A stretch of DNA of 7,721 nt. Source: Bacteroidaceae bacterium. GTDB taxonomy: Bacteria > Bacteroidota > Bacteroidia > Bacteroidales > Bacteroidaceae. The number at the start of each line of letters is the position of its first letter. Positions within the stretch are counted from its first letter, which is position 1. The translations under genes were made by a program, and so were the position numbers. This document shows, piece by piece, positions 5,364 through 7,721 of this stretch. Below the pieces are notes generated by a model. It searched no databases. It saw only the letters and a list, made by a program, of their open reading frames with translations, and had not been told where the DNA came from. The stretch lies in NCBI GenBank assembly GCA_017466965.1, contig JAFTTD010000318.1, positions 1 through 7,721 on the forward strand, given 5' to 3'.

Positions 5364-5380
5364 AAATCTTGTTATTTTTG
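5348..5380 (+). promoter_or_regulatory. Bacteroidetes-type promoter for the phosphodiesterase-dinB operon
   Basis: A perfect -7 element TATTTTTGC starts at 5373, preceded by a -33-like TTGG (5348-5351, three of four matches to TTTG) with a 21-base spacer. The expected transcription start is about 25-30 bases before the ATG at 5417. Confidence 0.65.
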
Positions 5381-5416
5381 CAGAATTAGGGTCTGAGGAT
5401 TTTAATTTTGGTTATT

Positions 5417-5941
5417 ATGAGAAGAATTGGATTGCTTTCTGATACACATTCATATTGGGATGAAAAGTATGTTAAATATTTTTCAGAATGTGACGAAATA
5501 TGGCATGTTGGTGATTTTGGCTCAATGGAAATTGCTGATCGGCTTGCCGAAATCAAGCCATTGAAGGGTGTTTTCGGAAATTGTGATGGAGGAGACCTGA
5601 GATACAGGTTTAGTGAAAAATATAGATTTAAGTGCGAAGATGTAGAAGTGCTTATGAAACACATAGGCGGCTATCCTGGCAACTATGATTTTTCTATTAG
5701 AAGTACAATGTTTGCGAGACCTCCTAAACTGTTTATTAGTGGTCATTCTCATATACTTAAGGTTATGTACGACAAGACGCTGGGCTGTCTCCATATTAAT
5801 CCTGGTGCTGCAGGGCAACAGGGTTTTCATAAGGTAAGAACTCTTGTGCGTTTTACTATAGACGGTTCTGAAATTAAGGACCTTGAAGTCATTGAGTTAG
5901 GTGATACTTTGCCTCCTGCTATGTATATGGGGCTGCGATGA
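5417..5941 (+). CDS. YfcE/MJ0936-type calcineurin-like phosphodiesterase
   Basis: This small cytosolic metallophosphoesterase (174 residues) is of the family whose members cleave phosphodiester bonds with two metal ions, usually Mn or Ni. The complete motif series is present: LLSDTHS with Asp9 and His11, HVGDFGS with Asp33, GNCD with Asn55, MKHIGGY with His82, SGHSH with His110 and His112, and INPGAAG at 127-133. The length matches the family (about 160-185). I chose the ATG at 5417, which places the first motif nine residues in; an in-frame TTG at 5408 would add only three residues. The gene has its own upstream promoter. Its TGA stop overlaps the dinB ATG (ATGA), so the two are translationally coupled. 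The biological substrate is unknown, and I give no symbol because several paralogous families share these motifs. Confidence 0.93.
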   Translation: MRRIGLLSDTHSYWDEKYVKYFSECDEIWHVGDFGSMEIADRLAEIKPLKGVFGNCDGGDLRYRFSEKYRFKCEDVEVLMKHIGGYPGNYDFSIRSTMFARPPKLFISGHSHILKVMYDKTLGCLHINPGAAGQQGFHKVRTLVRFTIDGSEIKDLEVIELGDTLPPAMYMGLR

Positions 5942-7029
5942 ACTTTACAAGGAAAATTATACATATAGACATGGATGCTTTTTATGCATCTGTAGAGCAA
6001 CGTGATTTTCCTGAATTGCGTGGCAAACCTATTGCTGTAGGAGGTGATTCTGATAGGGGTGTTGTTTCTACTGCAAGCTATGAGGCGCGATTGTTTGGGG
6101 TGCATTCTGCCATGTCAATGGTTAAGGCAAAGAGTTTATGTCCGGAACTTGTGGTTGTTCATCCTCGTCATGAGTACTACGAAGAGATAGGAGAGCAGAT
6201 TCGTGGAATCTTTCGTGAATGTTCTGATTTGGTCGAACCATTGTCTATAGATGAGGCCTTTATTGATGTCACTGATAACAAATTGAATATGCCGTTGGCT
6301 GTAGATGTTGCCAAATACATAAAAAGCAGAATACATGAAAATCTTAGTTTGACTGCATCTGCAGGAGTTTCATATTGCAAGTTTTTGGCAAAGGTTGCTT
6401 CTGACTATCGAAAACCGGACGGACTGTTTGTTATTCATCCTGACAGAGCGCTTGCATTTTTGGCTCAACTGCCTATAGAGGACTTTTGGGGTGTTGGAAA
6501 AGTGACAGCAAAAAGAATGCACGAACTTGGAATTCATAACGGCGCAAACCTGAGAGATTGTTCTTTGCTGATGCTTACAAGAGAGTTCGGAAAGTCTGGT
6601 CAGATTTATTATGATTTTGCGCGAGGTATTGACACTCGCGAAGTCAGGACCGATTGGGTTAGAAAGTCTGTAGGGTGTGAGCACACTCTTGAAAGGGATA
6701 TAAATTTGAAGTCTTCTGTTATAATAGAACTTTATCATGTGGCAACAGAATTGGTGGAACGTATTCATGAAAATGATTTCAGGGGTATTACGCTTACATT
6801 GAAGATAAAATTCCATGATTTTGAACAGATTACACGTAGTTTTACAAAAGCTTCGCCTTTTGTTTCTTTAGAAGACATACTTCCTCATGCAAAGTCCCTT
6901 TTAGAAGGAATATCATATTTTGACCATCCTATACGCTTGATAGGACTGACTGTGTCAAATCCTAAAAAAGAAGAATCTGCAATTTCATCCGAATGGACTC
7001 AGCTTTCATTGCCTTTTGATGATTATTAA
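5938..7029 (+). CDS. dinB: DNA polymerase IV (Y-family translesion polymerase)
   Basis: DinB copies damaged templates with low fidelity and no proofreading, recruited by the sliding clamp. In this 363-residue protein the catalytic carboxylates are Asp11 in HIDMDAFYASVE and Asp105/Glu106 in LSIDEAF. Tyr16 occupies the steric-gate position that excludes ribonucleotides. STASYEARLFGVHSAM (44-59) is the fingers motif, and TASAGVSYCKFLAKVASDYRKPDG (139-162) is the palm signature. A helix-hairpin-helix thumb region follows around 178-208 (DFWGVGKVTAKRM), then the little finger domain (about 240-345). The C-terminus carries QLSLPF (355-360), a standard clamp-binding motif. Length and motif order are normal and all key residues are present. 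The ATG lies inside the stop of the phosphodiesterase gene, so expression should be coupled to it. I see no LexA-type box upstream. Confidence 0.97.
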   Translation: MNFTRKIIHIDMDAFYASVEQRDFPELRGKPIAVGGDSDRGVVSTASYEARLFGVHSAMSMVKAKSLCPELVVVHPRHEYYEEIGEQIRGIFRECSDLVEPLSIDEAFIDVTDNKLNMPLAVDVAKYIKSRIHENLSLTASAGVSYCKFLAKVASDYRKPDGLFVIHPDRALAFLAQLPIEDFWGVGKVTAKRMHELGIHNGANLRDCSLLMLTREFGKSGQIYYDFARGIDTREVRTDWVRKSVGCEHTLERDINLKSSVIIELYHVATELVERIHENDFRGITLTLKIKFHDFEQITRSFTKASPFVSLEDILPHAKSLLEGISYFDHPIRLIGLTVSNPKKEESAISSEWTQLSLPFDDY

Positions 7030-7093
7030 TATTGCGATAATACGCGTAAACTTTGCCAAAGGGGATGTTCCTGCTACAAATTTGAGCGCTAAT

Positions 7094-7124
7094 GTTGAGT
7101 TGTCGTATTTTTTTCGTACCTTTG
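7094..7124 (+). promoter_or_regulatory. Bacteroidetes-type promoter for rmlB
   Basis: The -7 element TACCTTTGC begins at 7117 and matches TAnnTTTG exactly. A -33-like GTTG (7094-7097) precedes it after a 19-base spacer that includes a T-run. The ATG follows about 23 bases after the -7 element, giving a short A-rich leader. The rest of the 118-bp gap after dinB shows no clear terminator. Confidence 0.65.
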
Positions 7125-7147
7125 CAACAGTTTTATTGAACAAAAAT

Positions 7148-7721
7148 ATGAAAACTTATTTAGTTACAGGCGCAGCCGGATTTATAGGCGCAAATTATAT
7201 AAAATATATTCTCGCTAAGCATGAAGATGTGAGAGTTGTTGTTCTTGATGCGCTTACATACGCAGGAAATATCAAGACAATAAAGGATGATATAGATGGT
7301 GAACGTTGTATTTTCGTACGTGGTAATATATGTGATGAAGGTTTGGTTAATCAGCTTTTCAAGGACTATAATTTTGAATATGTGGTTAATTTTGCAGCAG
7401 AGAGTCATGTTGACCGTAGTATAGAAAATCCTCAACTGTTTCTTCAGACAAATATATTAGGAACTCAAAATCTGCTTGACGCTGCTCGCAGGGCTTGGGT
7501 TACAGGCAAGGACGCTCAGGGGTATCCTACTTGGCGTGACGATGTGAGGTATCACCAAGTTTCAACAGATGAAGTATATGGGTCGCTTGGAGAAGATGGA
7601 TTTTTTACTGAAAACACCCCGCTCAATCCGCATAGCCCTTATAGTGCATCAAAGACAAGTGCAGACATGATTGTTATGGCATATCATGACACTTATAGAA
7701 TGCCGGTGTCAATAACTCGCT
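7148..7721 (+). CDS. rfbB: dTDP-glucose 4,6-dehydratase, partial (3' end outside window)
   Basis: RmlB/RfbB converts dTDP-glucose to dTDP-4-keto-6-deoxyglucose, the second step of dTDP-L-rhamnose synthesis for surface polysaccharide. The window holds 191 codons from ATG 7148, roughly the N-terminal half of the enzyme. It has the NAD-binding Rossmann motif TGAAGFIG (7-14), Asp34 after the second strand, and LTYAGN (36-41). NFAAESHVDRSIENP follows at 81-95, which is diagnostic of this subfamily, then the catalytic Thr140-Asp141-Glu142 in STDEVYGSLG and Tyr165/Lys169 in SPYSASK. The segment WVTGKDAQGYPTWRDD before STDEVYG (117-132) is a longer insert than in E. coli RfbB and seems usual for Bacteroidetes. 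The gene has its own promoter and is probably the first or an early gene of a rhamnose or surface sugar cluster continuing to the right; that last point is inference. Confidence 0.96.
   Translation, partial: MKTYLVTGAAGFIGANYIKYILAKHEDVRVVVLDALTYAGNIKTIKDDIDGERCIFVRGNICDEGLVNQLFKDYNFEYVVNFAAESHVDRSIENPQLFLQTNILGTQNLLDAARRAWVTGKDAQGYPTWRDDVRYHQVSTDEVYGSLGEDGFFTENTPLNPHSPYSASKTSADMIVMAYHDTYRMPVSITR

Noticed and set aside
5408..5416. TTG start for the phosphodiesterase
   Set aside because: The ATG at 5417 gives the usual short distance to the first metal motif. The TTG adds only three residues and has no better leader.
7040..7090. Second -7-like sequence (TAAACTTTGCC) after dinB
   Set aside because: The spacing inside the element is off by one base and there is no -33 partner. 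The element at 7117 is clearly better.
7160..7435. Leftward 91-codon frame at the right end
   Set aside because: It is antisense to rmlB, whose frame carries all the catalytic motifs.
1..7721. Mobile elements, CRISPR arrays, attachment sites next to the tRNA
   Set aside because: I saw no transposase or integrase motifs, no regular spaced repeats, and no duplicated tRNA 3' end in the same orientation near tRNA-Ser.

Overview
The window looks like core chromosome of a member of the Bacteroidales, most likely Prevotella-like. Three things point there. Several genes are preceded by the Bacteroidetes sigma factor -7 element (TAnnTTTG). The genes lack Shine-Dalgarno sites and have A-rich leaders instead. 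The protein types also fit: ExbB with an N-terminal secretory-type leader, a Pro/acidic-linker TonB, and an RmlB with a long insert before STDEVYG. The DNA is AT-rich and I see no insertion sequence, phage gene, CRISPR array or integrase.

The left two thirds (1-5246) are transcribed leftward. In transcription order they hold: an unrecognised 263-residue basic/hydrophobic protein with an acidic tail (4455-5246); tonB (3582-4298), with its own -7 element and a strong intrinsic terminator; a short-chain-type polyprenyl diphosphate synthase (2529-3503); a TatD-family metal-dependent hydrolase (1699-2502); tRNA-Ser(GGA) (1340-1427); exbB (348-1055, with an interrupted 5' extension to 1184); and the start of a small membrane protein (1-301) that runs off the edge. 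TonB and ExbB are parts of the same envelope energy-transduction machine, which drives TonB-dependent outer membrane transporters. Here they are separated by isoprenoid, hydrolase and tRNA genes.

The right third (5247-7721) is transcribed rightward. A divergent control region of about 170 bp with a -7 element on each strand separates it from the leftward block. It holds a YfcE-type phosphodiesterase (5417-5941), which overlaps dinB (DNA polymerase IV, 5938-7029) by an ATGA junction. A clear promoter then precedes rmlB/rfbB (dTDP-glucose 4,6-dehydratase, 7148 onward), which runs off the right edge.

The strongest oddity is in exbB. The normal leader of Bacteroidetes ExbB is present in the correct frame, but an in-frame TAA stops it after 20 codons. 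The protein must therefore restart downstream, or the gene is damaged, or the base is a sequence error. The second is the unrecognised protein at 4455-5246. I did not find a convincing new multi-gene system; most of the window is housekeeping.
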